From contig CM043947.1 in assembly GCA_014529385.2 (NCBI GenBank), forward strand, positions 122,491,391 to 122,555,390: 64,000 nt of DNA. The letters are read 5' to 3'. The stretch is from Adiantum capillus-veneris (Eukaryota > Streptophyta > Polypodiopsida > Polypodiales > Pteridaceae). Under the pieces are notes generated by a model. The model did not search any database. It had not been told where the DNA came from and saw only the letters and a list, made by a program, of their open reading frames with translations. A program made the translations under genes and the position numbers. Of the stretch, positions 1-10,076 are shown in pieces (the stretch's first letter is position 1; every line of letters begins with the position of its first letter).

Positions 1-1535
1 TATACATTAACATGATTACATAGTGCACCCCCCGAGTGTATAACGGACACTATATGCTATTGTAATGCATTTTCAAGACTCTATGACCCATGTCAGATTA
101 ACAGAAGCCCATTTATACTTGTATACCTTGCCGGCTGACAATATAATATGCAGAATGTAGAGCAATTTCTGATTTTGATACAAAAACAAGAACCTCTATC
201 ACATACAATCTTCCATTTTTTATAAAATCACCACAAAGTCAGAATGTGCAACATACCCAATAGCGTAGCTTCATAAACAAGCTATTATACATAAAATTCC
301 AAAAGCCTAGCAAGGTGATTGTATATGATTAATGTGACTAGACTTCATATTACTACAAAATATTTAGTTATGATTTACATGGTATAGACGAGATCTTGAC
401 AAAACAGTGACCCATCCATCGACTGTCAATATCTTTATACACATCATATAGTGTATACATTTCCAACTCATAACCTGTTCATGGAACATTATCCAAATGA
501 TGATACTCCCGAGGCAAACTGTATGTGTATCCACCACTCGTCCTCGGCTCATAGAAGGTTGCCAGTATTGTCTTGAACTATTGAAGATGATGTGGGCTCG
601 AGGGTTGTGAATATTGTACACTAATTGAGGAGAAAGGAGCATGATAAAAGCGCTATCTACGTCTCAAGGGTTCGCAAAACGCAATCGATGGGATGAAATT
701 TGGCAAGTCAAAAGTGATGTGTTTGGTTGGAAAAAAAACACTTGTGATATTAATTTTTTTTATCAAGATTAGTAGATGAGTAGGTAGTTCTGGATTGCAT
801 GCATTATGCATCAAAGGCATAATGCGTAAATACGTGCAACTAAGAGAATGTCAACTTGTTGTAAAGAGGAGTATATGTTGACCTTTTTAATGCTTCAACT
901 TGACTAGTACCCAAACTCAGATCCTAACCAAAGTGTGGAACATCAAATGTGTTCAGACAATCAGTGATGTGCGTTGTAGGAACTCTGATGGGACTCCCAA
1001 AGAAGACTGACATAGTGCCAAACGCCCATCATGGGCTATTATATCGATATCATTATAAGCTCCGAGCTCAAACTCGTGTGGAGGGTGTGGATTGAATGTT
1101 GCATCTGACTATAAGAGAAGAGACCATGAGAATAGGAGAGGGTCTACAATTGTTCAATATCCAGAGAACTTCTTGAACAAACACCCAAGGTGCATGAAGT
1201 GGAGAAGCAGCATGAATCCAAGGATAATACAAAGCACATATGAAATCTAATAAACACCCAAGGTGCATACAGTGGGAAAGGAGCAGGAAAGAGTGAGTGG
1301 AAAACACTTTCATATATGTACACAAATCAAATTCAAATGGAGCCAAGCAATTAAATGGTATTCCTAATGGCTTCAAAACAATTAAAAGGTATTTCTAATT
1401 CAAAGATTAAAAGGTATTTGTAATTCAAAGATTCCCTCATAACAACAAAAACGATGTGCTAGTCTATAGCACGCATCAATGGACAATGACGAAGCACATA
1501 GATTTGCAACAGTATCAGTTGAACGTCACAAGACT

Positions 1536-1536
<1 letters not shown>
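1..1536. other. Intergenic sequence, nothing recognised
   Basis: No open frame here has recognisable motifs, plausible splice signals or similarity to a family I know. The sequence is AT-rich and looks like ordinary plant intergenic DNA. The short frames on the minus strand near 364-642 and 1068-1376 look like chance. Confidence 0.5.

Positions 1537-1575
<39 letters not shown>
1537..1575. repeat. (AG)n microsatellite
   Basis: An uninterrupted AG dinucleotide tract of about 39 bases. It sits directly before the triplicated tandem repeat. Open frames that cross it (Ser-Leu or Arg-Glu runs) are artefacts of the repeat. Confidence 0.97.
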
Positions 1576-1577
<2 letters not shown>

Positions 1578-1582
1578 ACTTG

Positions 1583-2225
1583 AAGAAAATGCTAAAGAAA
1601 AAATAAAAGAGAAGAGAAACACAAATATATGATGTGAAGTTGACCACCTATTTATATGGACATAAAAAGTCTTTTGACTTTCCACCTTCATCTGTCTTTT
1701 CATTTCATGAACTCACTCTTCACTTACGCACTTACTATGTTTTGAAAGACTTTTTATTCTTCTGAGATTGGGGAGGTTAAAGAGAAGAAAATGCTAACGA
1801 AAAAATAAGGAGAAGAGAAACACAAATATACGATGTAAAGTCGGTCACCTCTTTATATGGATACAAAAGGTCTTTTGACTTTCCACCTTCATCTTTCTTT
1901 TCATTTCCTGAAATCACCCTTTACTTACGCACTTAATATGTTTTGACAGACTTTTTATTTTTCCAAGATTGGGGAGACCAATATGTTTTGAAAGACTTCT
2001 TATTTTTCCAAGATTGGGTAAATTAAAGAGAAAAAAATTCTAAAGAAAAATGAAAGAGAAGAGAAACACGAATATACGATGTGAAGTCGGACACCTCTTT
2101 ATATGAACACAAAAGGTCTCTTGACTTTCCACCATCTGTCTTTTCATTTCCTGAACTCACCCTTCACTTACGCACTTAATATGTTTTGAAAGACTTTTTA
2201 TTTTTCAAAGATTTGGGAGACCTAA
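1583..2225. repeat. Three tandem copies of a ~200-bp unit
   Basis: Each copy starts with an A-rich motif like AAGAAAATGCTAAAGAAAAA, at about 1583, 1785 and 2029. It then carries GAGAAACACAAATATACGATG, a TTTATATGGA-type box, TCTTTTGACTTTCCACC, CACTTACGCACTTA and TATGTTTTGAAAGACTTTTTA. Copy 2 is longer because its end, from AATATGTTTTG to AAGATTGGG, is itself duplicated. No coding capacity is evident. It is a local tandem duplication of non-coding DNA. Confidence 0.88.
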
Positions 2226-2267
2226 TGGAGACAAGCAATAATTAATATAATATCTACTAAATGAGAA

Positions 2268-2343
<76 letters not shown>

Positions 2344-2344
2344 C
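2268..2344. repeat. Compound (GT)n(GA)n microsatellite
   Basis: A GT tract with one ATGT interruption runs directly into a GA tract. Just downstream, at about 2401-2432, a 16-base unit (CTGATCCAGGACGAA plus one base) is tandemly duplicated. Confidence 0.97.
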
Positions 2345-2580
2345 ACCTTCACATCGTTTCTTCTCTACTTCATCTCTTCTCTGCTTCACCTCCATCACAA
2401 CTGATCCAGGACGAAGCTGATCCAGGACGAATGTCCCTGCACAACATTTGAGCGCAATATAATATGCAACCCCCAGATTTTGCGACGACCATGCAGTGGT
2501 CGGCAATGTCTGTGCTACGGTCTCCTCCTTTTTTTTGGGCGCTATTCTTTTTTTGCGGCTGGCCCCGGCTTTTACTACAA

Positions 2581-2613
2581 CCATGTAGTGGTCGGTGACT
2601 CAGCACTACATGG
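2581..2613. repeat. Perfect 10-bp inverted repeat (hairpin)
   Basis: CCATGTAGTG at 2581-2590 is followed, after a 13-base spacer, by its exact reverse complement CACTACATGG at 2604-2613. A related GACCATGCAGTGGTCGG motif lies about 90 bases upstream, so the motif has diverged copies nearby. No gene is attached. Confidence 0.6.
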
Positions 2614-2740
2614 TCGACAGTATCCACCTTTTTTTGGCATCTTTTGTAGATTCTTATTGACACTGAATTTTTTGAAATCGTTAACACATACTACATACTA
2701 CTACTCTGACATATAAAACCCGGCACTAGCTTCCATATCT

Positions 2741-2760
2741 CCCCCCCCCCCCCCCCCCCC
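2741..2760. repeat. Poly-C tract (20)
   Basis: Twenty consecutive C bases are followed at once by GGGACCCCG. A separate run of 14 G lies at 2922-2935. Lengths of such homopolymers in an assembly are unreliable. Confidence 0.9.
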
Positions 2761-2935
2761 GGGACCCCGAAAGGTACATGTCATGGGAACATACTACCTT
2801 AGTTATGACCTGGTTTACTCTTTGGTTCACCCTAGGTTATCGATCCCTAGTTTACCCAACAATTTGACGGTGGAGATCAAGCTCGCATAGCATCACTTAA
2901 TTGGGCCTCTTGGAGAAAAGAGGGGGGGGGGGGGG

Positions 2936-4112
2936 TGATCTTGGGTCCAAAGGGGATCAAGGGCCCAGATTCAAGGAGGGCACACAGTTTTGATCTCCTT
3001 CGTCTGATCGCCATAGTGAACTAGAGACAAAGACGCATGCCATTGAAAACTTACGTATGTAAGAGTCTATGGGATGTTCAGTCATGTTCTATGAAAAAGG
3101 ACATCAAATAGGTGGTAGGGCCTACAGATTGGTTAGATGGAGCTCTTCTGAGTGATTTCCAACCTATCCTGTAGGCAAAAGAGTGTGCATGGTCATGCCA
3201 TTTCCCTTTCACTAACCAAGATAGGAAGTATCACCACCCTTTGGTACAAGAGAAACAAGCCTGGATGACATATTTGCAAGCCTATCACTAGAATCAAAGA
3301 TGCGTTATAAATATGGCATACACAGTAAATCCAAGACCAGAGGAAAAACTAAAGAGTCAGACCGAACAAACAAGTGTTGCCAATACCATGAACTACATCA
3401 TCCATCTCTATAAATGTGAGAAACACATGACACATCTAAATAACCAGAAGGACATGTAGCCTACAGAAGTCCAAGTTTTGGGATTGACCCCATAAAAGCC
3501 TCTCGTGTTGAGACATACACTAGGACAATGTTAGGAGGCGGACAATGATTGCAAGTTAATGCCAAAAAAACATGATTTCAATCCAATCAACAAAACCATG
3601 AGGGAAATCCGTAGGCTGCTCCTCTGACAGCGTCTCACAGCCAATTTTCACTTTTCGCTGCAGCCAGTAAACGTACAACATCTCAGCATGGCCTCTCATG
3701 CCTGTCCCAAAGTGATGGGCCATACTGATCCAACCAGCCGATTTTGCACAAGCAAGCTTAGAGAGTCCTCCGCACTGTCAAGGACCTTCAACCATAGAGG
3801 CCATATGGGAAAGCTCTCTGGCACAAATTTTACTTGAGACGCAAGGAGAGGACTCCTTTTAGATAGTTTACCATAAACCCTTCAAACACTAGAATTCTAT
3901 TGCAACGGCGTGCTTAGGAGCATTTGACATAGATTGAATGGCATGCATCTAATATAAACATGAACTAAACTGTTCCATAGCAAACTGAAACCAGGGGAAA
4001 GACTCGTGTCATAGAAAATTAATAAGATAACACTCAGAACTCCCACGACTGTGAGTCATGCAGATTCATTCCATACATGCATGTTTGTTTTGGGGGTTGG
4101 GGGCTTCACGCC

Positions 4113-4116
<4 letters not shown>
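2936..4116. other. Unassigned intergenic stretch
   Basis: No open frame or repeat family was recognised. It lies 3' of the RMD5-like gene, which reads leftward toward it, so its right part may contain downstream flanking sequence of that gene. Confidence 0.4.

Positions 4117-4157
<41 letters not shown>
4117..4157. repeat. (AG)n microsatellite
   Basis: An uninterrupted AG tract of about 41 bases, roughly 480 bases downstream of the stop codon of the RMD5-like gene. Confidence 0.97.
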
Positions 4158-4161
<4 letters not shown>

Positions 4162-4641
4162 GGAATGTTTAAAGCACAATATCCGTCATCGTGAAGGTTA
4201 GTCAATGATCAAGCCCAGACACCATAAAGTTCCGATACAAGAAACAGTGTAGTCCCAATAGGTCTACCACCATGAAAGATTAGAGCTATGCCTACAAATG
4301 TTGCATCATACAACCTGAAATTCCTAACCTTTAGTATGATGGTTAGACAACACCATCGACATTAGGATTTTTTTAAATGTGAACTTTCGTGTTACCTGTG
4401 CTTTAGTGCTTGGTGTCCAGTGAAAACCAGACCCTTGGAAACGTATGAGCTAATGAACCCTAACTACTTGTACATTTGACATGCTCGACAAGTAGAAAAT
4501 CGAGAACCAAAGAATGTTCGGAGGCACCCGGGAGCACGAACATGCTAGCTGTACACCTTTAGGAAGACACGTTCTGTATCTAGCAGGTATCAAATGAGAC
4601 TCTCTCAATTATTGCAAGAATCTCTGCAACTGGTCCACAAT

Positions 4642-5787
4642 CTAGAAATAGATGGGCTTGCAATTCGCCATGGTCACCTCAAAAGGGCAATAGGGGCACT
4701 TGAAATTTCTGCTTTTTGAGAGCTTTTGAAGTGATTGCTTGCAGAGTACATGTCCACATGGCATAAGCATGGGCGGGTTTTCAGCTGTGCTCTGTTCCTT
4801 CGAGACAGGACATGCAAAAATTGAATGAAACTGATGCTCTTTGTCCAGTTCAATTTCTATGGGTAGCTGTTTTGAGGTCAGCCACTCATGCTTTCTGTTA
4901 CCAAAAAGAGAGACCATCTTCAAGAATGTGGGAAGCGCTTGAGTACCAGCCGATATAATCACTTGCAGAGCACTTTGATAGGAGTAACCGATAAGATTGC
5001 AGCAATCTTTTGTAAATTGAATGCCGATGAGATCCCAATTCAAGGGCTGGACCAAATCCTGATATGGTGAGCGGTCCAAACGACCAACATAAACTAGGCT
5101 ACCCATTAACCTCTGAATCTTCCCCATATGAGAGGTCACAAATCGGCTGAAATTAGCCTTGGCATACTGAAGCGCATGTAGGTGTGAGCCTTGTTGAAGA
5201 AGCTGCACAAATTGGAGCTCATGCAGATTGAACTCCAAAGAAGAACCCTTTTTCAGAAGCTCCTCATGGTGTGCCTCTGCCCAAACAAGAGCTGGCTTCA
5301 AATTATGCCCCTTCAACTGTTCCAAAATATGGTGCATATCATGAAAAGCAGACTTGAAAGGTGCATCGGACACTTGCGATTCTTGCAAGAAGCATTCGCC
5401 CAGATCAGATTGTCCGAGCCTGAAAAAGTGCATTGCAATGACCCTGTTGATGATGTGTATGTTGAAATCAATTCCCATGTGTGCATTTGCCAGATCTGCA
5501 CGGAAGATCTTGTCCAACACCTTACCATACTTCAACAGCGCCAAGTTCACCTCCTTCTGTGCTGATCCTACCGGATTCATGGGTCCTATCTCATTCAATA
5601 TCACTTGCAACTCGGAGTAGATTTGTCTAACTTCAGATCCTTCAGCCTCTGCACCATTGTGAATTTTCCTTGTTGCAACATCTATCTCATGGGCTAATCT
5701 GTTAATCATTTCTTCTGACTGATTTTCACAAAGCTTCTGCCTTTTGTAAACCCGGTCATAAGCATCCCGCATGGGTTCAAGGTCCAT
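4642..5787 (-). CDS. RMD5: RMD5-like CTLH/RING subunit of the GID/CTLH E3 ligase
   Basis: This uninterrupted 381-residue frame has the full architecture of RMD5/GID2 (RMND5 in animals), a core subunit of the GID/CTLH ubiquitin ligase. An N-terminal helical region is followed by LisH (~109-137, around INRVIAMHFFRLGQSDLGEC), CTLH (~145-203), CRA (~200-290) and a degenerate C-terminal RING (~325-367). Visible metal ligands are C326, C344, H346, C349, C364 and C367, in FACPVSKEQ...CGHVLC...KCPYCP. The second cysteine of a canonical RING is replaced within the SKEQ stretch, as is typical for RMD5. In the family it pairs with GID9/MAEA to ubiquitinate targets such as gluconeogenic enzymes. The length matches plant homologues. 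The ATG at 5785-5787 gives an N-terminus of the expected kind. The coding region has no introns. It is the best-supported functional gene in the window. Confidence 0.95.
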   Translation of the reverse strand: MDLEPMRDAYDRVYKRQKLCENQSEEMINRLAHEIDVATRKIHNGAEAEGSEVRQIYSELQVILNEIGPMNPVGSAQKEVNLALLKYGKVLDKIFRADLANAHMGIDFNIHIINRVIAMHFFRLGQSDLGECFLQESQVSDAPFKSAFHDMHHILEQLKGHNLKPALVWAEAHHEELLKKGSSLEFNLHELQFVQLLQQGSHLHALQYAKANFSRFVTSHMGKIQRLMGSLVYVGRLDRSPYQDLVQPLNWDLIGIQFTKDCCNLIGYSYQSALQVIISAGTQALPTFLKMVSLFGNRKHEWLTSKQLPIEIELDKEHQFHSIFACPVSKEQSTAENPPMLMPCGHVLCKQSLQKLSKSRNFKCPYCPFEVTMANCKPIYF

Positions 5788-5813
5788 TTCTCACTGGTTA
5801 CAACTTGGAAAAA

Positions 5814-6131
5814 CTGTAACAGCCAACAGAGAGGTGTAAGGACAGCCTGCTCCTAGGAGCCAACCACAAAGCAGCCATTTTGATTACCCAACTAATCGAT
5901 CTTTTCAAGCATAGTTGTTTCATACACCAAGCATACAGCATTTGCCGTAAAAAGTATGATTCAGACCCATAGAAAATACCATAAATCGAATTTCATACGC
6001 CATACAGAAAATAGGGGAGAAATATAACATTTCCCATTATCTTTAAAAAAATTTGGGCGCCCAAATTTTTAAGCCTTAGTATCAAATCGGATCATACTCC
6101 CTCCTTTGTAAACATATGATTGGGCACTTAC
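5814..6131 (-). other. Possible 5'UTR intron of the RMD5-like gene
   Basis: On the minus strand a good donor (TGT|GTAAGTG) ends at 6131 and an acceptor (GGCTGTTACAG) ends at 5814, 27 bases before the start codon. This would give a 318-base leader intron. It is inferred from splice consensus only. No transcript evidence is available. Confidence 0.35.
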
Positions 6132-6500
6132 ACATCTGAAAAAAAATATGCTTTTAAGACGCCATGCAGATCTTTAACTTAAATCAACTTCGCCAGAGAG
6201 CTTTCAAGAAAGGAAGCTTTCAGCTGATATCATTTGGACTCATCTGCTTTAAGCTGTTCTAGTACGTCTTAACTAACTGCATACAATGCTGGAAAACGCC
6301 ACTCTCTTCCCTGGAAGAGCGATGGTCACAAAGCTTTTGCAGATTGTCCTTTGTATTGAATGGCTGCCCTCCTGATAATCAATCACTCCAAATTGCTGCA
6401 CATCTGAAATTAAATGCATGTCATAACCAGATAATTTCATGTGTTCATGCGACCTCCTGTCCAAAGACTGGTCAGCTGCATTAATGAAATAAAAAATATA

Positions 6501-6639
6501 AGAATCATCAAAACATGCAAAATTCATCAGTTAATTCAACCTTTAAGAGCAACCAAATGCAGGGTAATAGATTTGACTAGAATCACCAAAACATGCAAAA
6601 TTCATCGGTTAATTCGACCTTTAAGGTACTCAAATGCAG
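6501..6639. repeat. 78-bp-period tandem duplication
   Basis: A segment beginning AGAATCATCAAAACATGCAA at 6501 recurs at 6579 with a few changes and ends at CAAATGCAG in both copies. It lies upstream of the RMD5-like gene. Confidence 0.85.
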
Positions 6640-6974
6640 CAAGGACCAATGGTCACAAATGAGACAGCAGGCTGAAGTTTGGTCTTTCATGTCAAAATAG
6701 CTTCAATTTGAGCCTGGCTAATGAACAATCATTCAGAAAAACTGTAAAGTCACGCAGTAACCAAGTGACCTCTCAGTCTATGTCTACAGACTAGTTGGTT
6801 GCATTTACTAACATACTTTTTTGGAGATACCACACCACATGCAGCTTATAGTAATTTAGGATCACACTTTCTTGATTGAAGCTTTCATACTAAGCAACCC
6901 TTCAACCCAGCCCGGCACTCTTTCCTCGGACTATCTTCAGTAGAGCAACATGCAGAAATAGCTTCTGTCACAAA

Positions 6975-7622
6975 GCAATGCCATGGCATGACCTGACAGG
7001 CCCAGAGAAGGAAGAGGAGCAGCCAAACTTGACCGAGAGGATGGAGCCGGAGCAGCAAAAAACGCAGTGCAGAACGCAGACCGTATGTTGCTGACGTGGA
7101 AGTCCGTTGAAAGCATCAACTCTCAGGGGAGCTAATTTTCAAAAGCAGGAGTTTTTAGCACCATATAAAGCACGGAATTGGTGGGCTGGGCGCTGGAGCT
7201 TTTCGGTGCAGATATGAAAGCATTGAAACTTGATACCAAGGGCTATCCTGGGCGCCCATTTCAAAAGCTGGACATTTTAGGCACCATGAAAAGCAGCCTC
7301 AATGCCTTTAAATTTGAGGAGCTAAAAGCAATGCCATGGCATGACCTAACAGGACCAGAGAAGGAAGAGGAGCAGCCAAACTTGACCGAGAGGATGGAGC
7401 CGGAGTAGCACAAAACGCAGTGCAGAACACAGATCGTACGTTGCTGACGTGGCAGTCCGTTGAAAGCGTCAACTCTCAGGGCTATTCTGGGAGCTAATTT
7501 TCAAACGGTGCAGATATGAAAGCGTTGAAACTTGATACCGAGGGCTATCCTGGGCGCCCATTTCAAAAGCTGGACATTTTAGGCACCATGAAAAGCAGCT
7601 TCAATGCCTTTAAATATGAGGC
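6975..7622. repeat. Two interleaved duplicated units (X and Y)
   Basis: Unit X, starting GCAATGCCATGGCATGACCT, occurs at about 6975-7140 and 7328-7505. Unit Y, starting CGGTGCAGATATGAAAGC, occurs at about 7204-7319 and 7506-7622. The order is therefore X-Y-X-Y. Copies are about 95% alike by eye. A 76-codon plus-strand frame (from 7178) spans Y and part of X, but it is not maintained in the second copy. Confidence 0.88.
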
Positions 7623-7868
7623 CTTGAGGGAGCTAAACTGTAACTATTTTGACTACAGCTATTGAAAATGATTTGTTTAGATGTGCACATGTGAATTTAT
7701 GAAGCATTTTGGATCCAATTGATTTTTAGCAAGTAAATTCCCGATGAGGTGCACTATTAAATCATTTGTAGAGCACGCAAGTACATCCACATAGATGTAA
7801 ATGGGTTTCTAGGGCCTCAAAAAGAATTGATTTTTAATTCTCGGAAAGATAAAGGTTTAAATTTACAG

Positions 7869-8400
7869 GTGCAGAAGTGTATGGCAGCCAAGCAGGCGGA
7901 GTCCTACATGGATTGCAGTATTGAAAATATGGCCAGGGAGATATGCATGCAACCCTTCGATCTAGCATGTGCGTATTTGGCTCGTCATGAAGGGTCATGA
8001 AAGGTGTAGATGAGGAAAATATAATTGAGCGCACAATTTTGTTGGAGAGCATTGAGCCCTTTTCAAAGAGGCAAAGGATGGATGTGCATAGAGAGGAACC
8101 CTCCATCAATTCACATTATGCGAGAAAGTCACAAGCGATGCATGATGTGGAAAATGCACAACTTTCAATTGAAAATCCTAATGCAACCCTTGGATCTAGC
8201 GCGTGCGTATTTGGCTCATCATGAAGGTGTAGAGAAGAAAAATATAATTAAACGTACACTTTTGAACATGAGCCCTTTTCAAAGAGGCAAAGGATGGATG
8301 CGCATAGAGAGAAACCCTCCGTCAATTCACATTATGCGAGAAAGACAAGCGATGCATGATGTGGAAAATGCACAACTTTCAATTGAAAATCCTAAGGCGC
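7869..8400 (+). pseudogene. Duplicated exon-like coding remnant, family unknown
   Basis: After a plausible acceptor (TTTAAATTTACAG at 7856-7868) the plus strand reads KCMAAKQAESYMDCS, then MQPFDLACAYLARHEG. It continues, after an 11-base insertion that breaks the frame, as EENIIERTILLE, FSKRQRMDVH and HDVENAQLSIENP. The segment from MQPxDLA to LSIENP is repeated in tandem (about 7947-8180 and 8181-8396, period 234) with a further 2-base frame change in the second copy. Composition and the conservation of reading sense across the copies suggest decayed protein-coding sequence with an internal exon duplication. I do not recognise the family. A real but badly sequenced gene is an alternative. 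Confidence 0.45.
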
Positions 8401-8599
8401 ATCTATCACAAACTGGTGACGTGGCAAGCCCCGGACAAACAAACACACATGCTAGGTGCTGACGTGGCACTACGAACAACAATACGGACCCCCGAAAATT
8501 CCGCTAACATGCTGACGTGGCAGTTCTGTACGGATAGGGCCGGATTTTGCGCTGGCTGTCGTACGGATTTCCCCAAATCACGCTAATGCTTTTACTGGG

Positions 8600-8955
8600 C
8601 ATAAAATTTGGGGATCAGTTGCTTTTGGAACAAACTGCTTTAAGGCTTCTGAGTTTTAATTGCTTTTGGGGCTCTGCTTTTGGTATCCCTTGTAAGAATA
8701 AAAGAGCCCTAAGGGCCTCACTCTTGAGAGCATCTAGACGTAGAGTCTGAGAGCAGAGGTCCCTGCGGGAGTTGTACTTTGCTCAAAGATTAATATAAAA
8801 GAAATACCGAAAGGGGCGCCACTCTTTGAGGCCAATCTCTCTTGGCACGGAACTACGCCGGACCGTGTCGACCAAATTGAACTGTGAATTTATAAAGTTG
8901 TGAAGTATTTGAAGTGATCCTCTCTTGTGTCACGGCACAATATAGATTTGGGGTG
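8600..8955 (+). mobile_element. Diverged LTR fragment, opposite orientation to the next LTR
   Basis: The plus strand here matches the reverse complement of the 8956-9481 LTR. Shared landmarks are GGGGCTCTGCTTTTGG, ATCCCTTGTAA, GAGAGCATCTAGACG, AAATACCGAAAGGGGCGCCA and GGCACGGAACT. It is clearly more diverged than the two LTRs of the neighbouring element are from each other. It is therefore an older LTR (solo or truncated) of the same family. The younger element abuts its 3' end and creates an imperfect palindrome centred near 8955. Confidence 0.8.
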
Positions 8956-9481
8956 TGTAACAGACTTGGACACTCCAAGTCAAGAATCAATCACGATAGC
9001 ACCAAATAACCACTTCAAAACAATTCACAGATCACAAAAGATTTACACTGGCCCGGCGGAGTTCCGTGCCTAGAGATATTGGCCCCAAAGACTGGCGCCC
9101 CTTTCGGTATTTCTTTTTGTATTAATCAATCATCAAAGTACAAGAGAGCGGTTAGGGTTTCACTCTCAGACTCTGCGTCCAGATGCTCTGAGAAGTGAGA
9201 CCCTGACCACTTATTTAAAGGTTACAAGGGATGTCCAAAAGCAGAGCCCCAAAAGCTTGAAAGCAAAAGCTCTTTTCCCTCTCTCACAGAGAGCTTCTGA
9301 AAGCAAAAGCAAATTCTCTCTCTCTCTTAATGAGAGCAAGAGCTGAGATTTGCATCGCTCAAAAATATCCCAAAAAAAAAAAAAACTCCGCGATTTCCGG
9401 AAATTAGGGTTTTTGGCAAAAATTAGGGTTTGCAAGAATTTTTAGGGTTTCTGTTGTCCGCCACGTCATCACTTTGTGACG
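8956..9481 (-). repeat. 3' LTR of element 1
   Basis: On the minus strand the LTR runs from GTCACAAAGTGATGACG to GACTTGGAGT...CTGTTACA. The first base differs from the expected TG (C for T). The polypurine-like tract AAGAGGGGGGTAC lies directly upstream on the minus strand (plus 9482-9494). The LTR contains three TTAGGGTTT motifs near 9402-9451, which are a coincidence with telomere sequence and not an array. Confidence 0.93.
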
Positions 9482-9494
9482 TACCCCCCTCTTG

Positions 9495-10076
9495 AAAGCA
9501 TTGTGATCGGCCGCGATTACGCCTGCAAAACCGACAAAAGCCATAAACCGTCTTAGCAGACACTGACTGTTAGTACCTACGTACTAGGAACACACATCTA
9601 GCACATGTACAAAATCGACAGTCTCATCACACGACATCACAGGACATCACCAAACATCACAGGACATCACATGACATTCAACATTCATTCGGATCTTAGA
9701 CCATGATTTATCGGCGATGTAGCTAGCAATCACATCTAGGTCCAATCGGGACCTCATCGATGTCCGATTGACTAACCCCTATTGCAACCATGTCTATTCG
9801 AGATCAATCAGACCAAAATGCTGCAGTCATTTCGGCTATTAGTTCTTGCACTCAAAAGAAGTGAAGAAACAAATCAGTATCATTATCAAGAATTCCATTT
9901 CATAAAGTCATCCAGCAGAATATCGTAGCTATCAGTACCCCTGAAGCTCAAAGAGACATCAGTGACTTTAGTATCAAAATCGAGGCATCTGGTGACAAAG
10001 GAGCGGAGGGGAGTCATCCCACTGCACCAGATCTCCGGCCAAGCTGAATTCTGGGTTCCGTTTGGAGTAGACTATG
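9495..10076 (-). other. Untranslated 3' region of element 1
   Basis: Non-coding sequence between the chromodomain and the 3' LTR. A diverged copy of this same segment, in the opposite direction, is found at about 18240-18690, which identifies that region as a relative of element 1. It carries a short GACATCACA/GGACATCAC repeat around 9637-9675. Confidence 0.7.

Noticed and set aside
2222-2584. Open frames through GT/GA tracts (His-Thr or Cys-Val runs)
   Set aside because: They are products of dinucleotide repeats. The same happens at 1459-1703, 40593-40938, 45236, 46310 and 52219.
4888-5620. Plus-strand frames within the RMD5-like gene
   Set aside because: They overlap the well-supported minus-strand coding sequence and have no motifs.
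9402-9451. Interstitial telomere repeat from TTAGGGTTT motifs
   Set aside because: Only three separated motifs inside a LTR, present also in the other LTR. They are not a tandem array.
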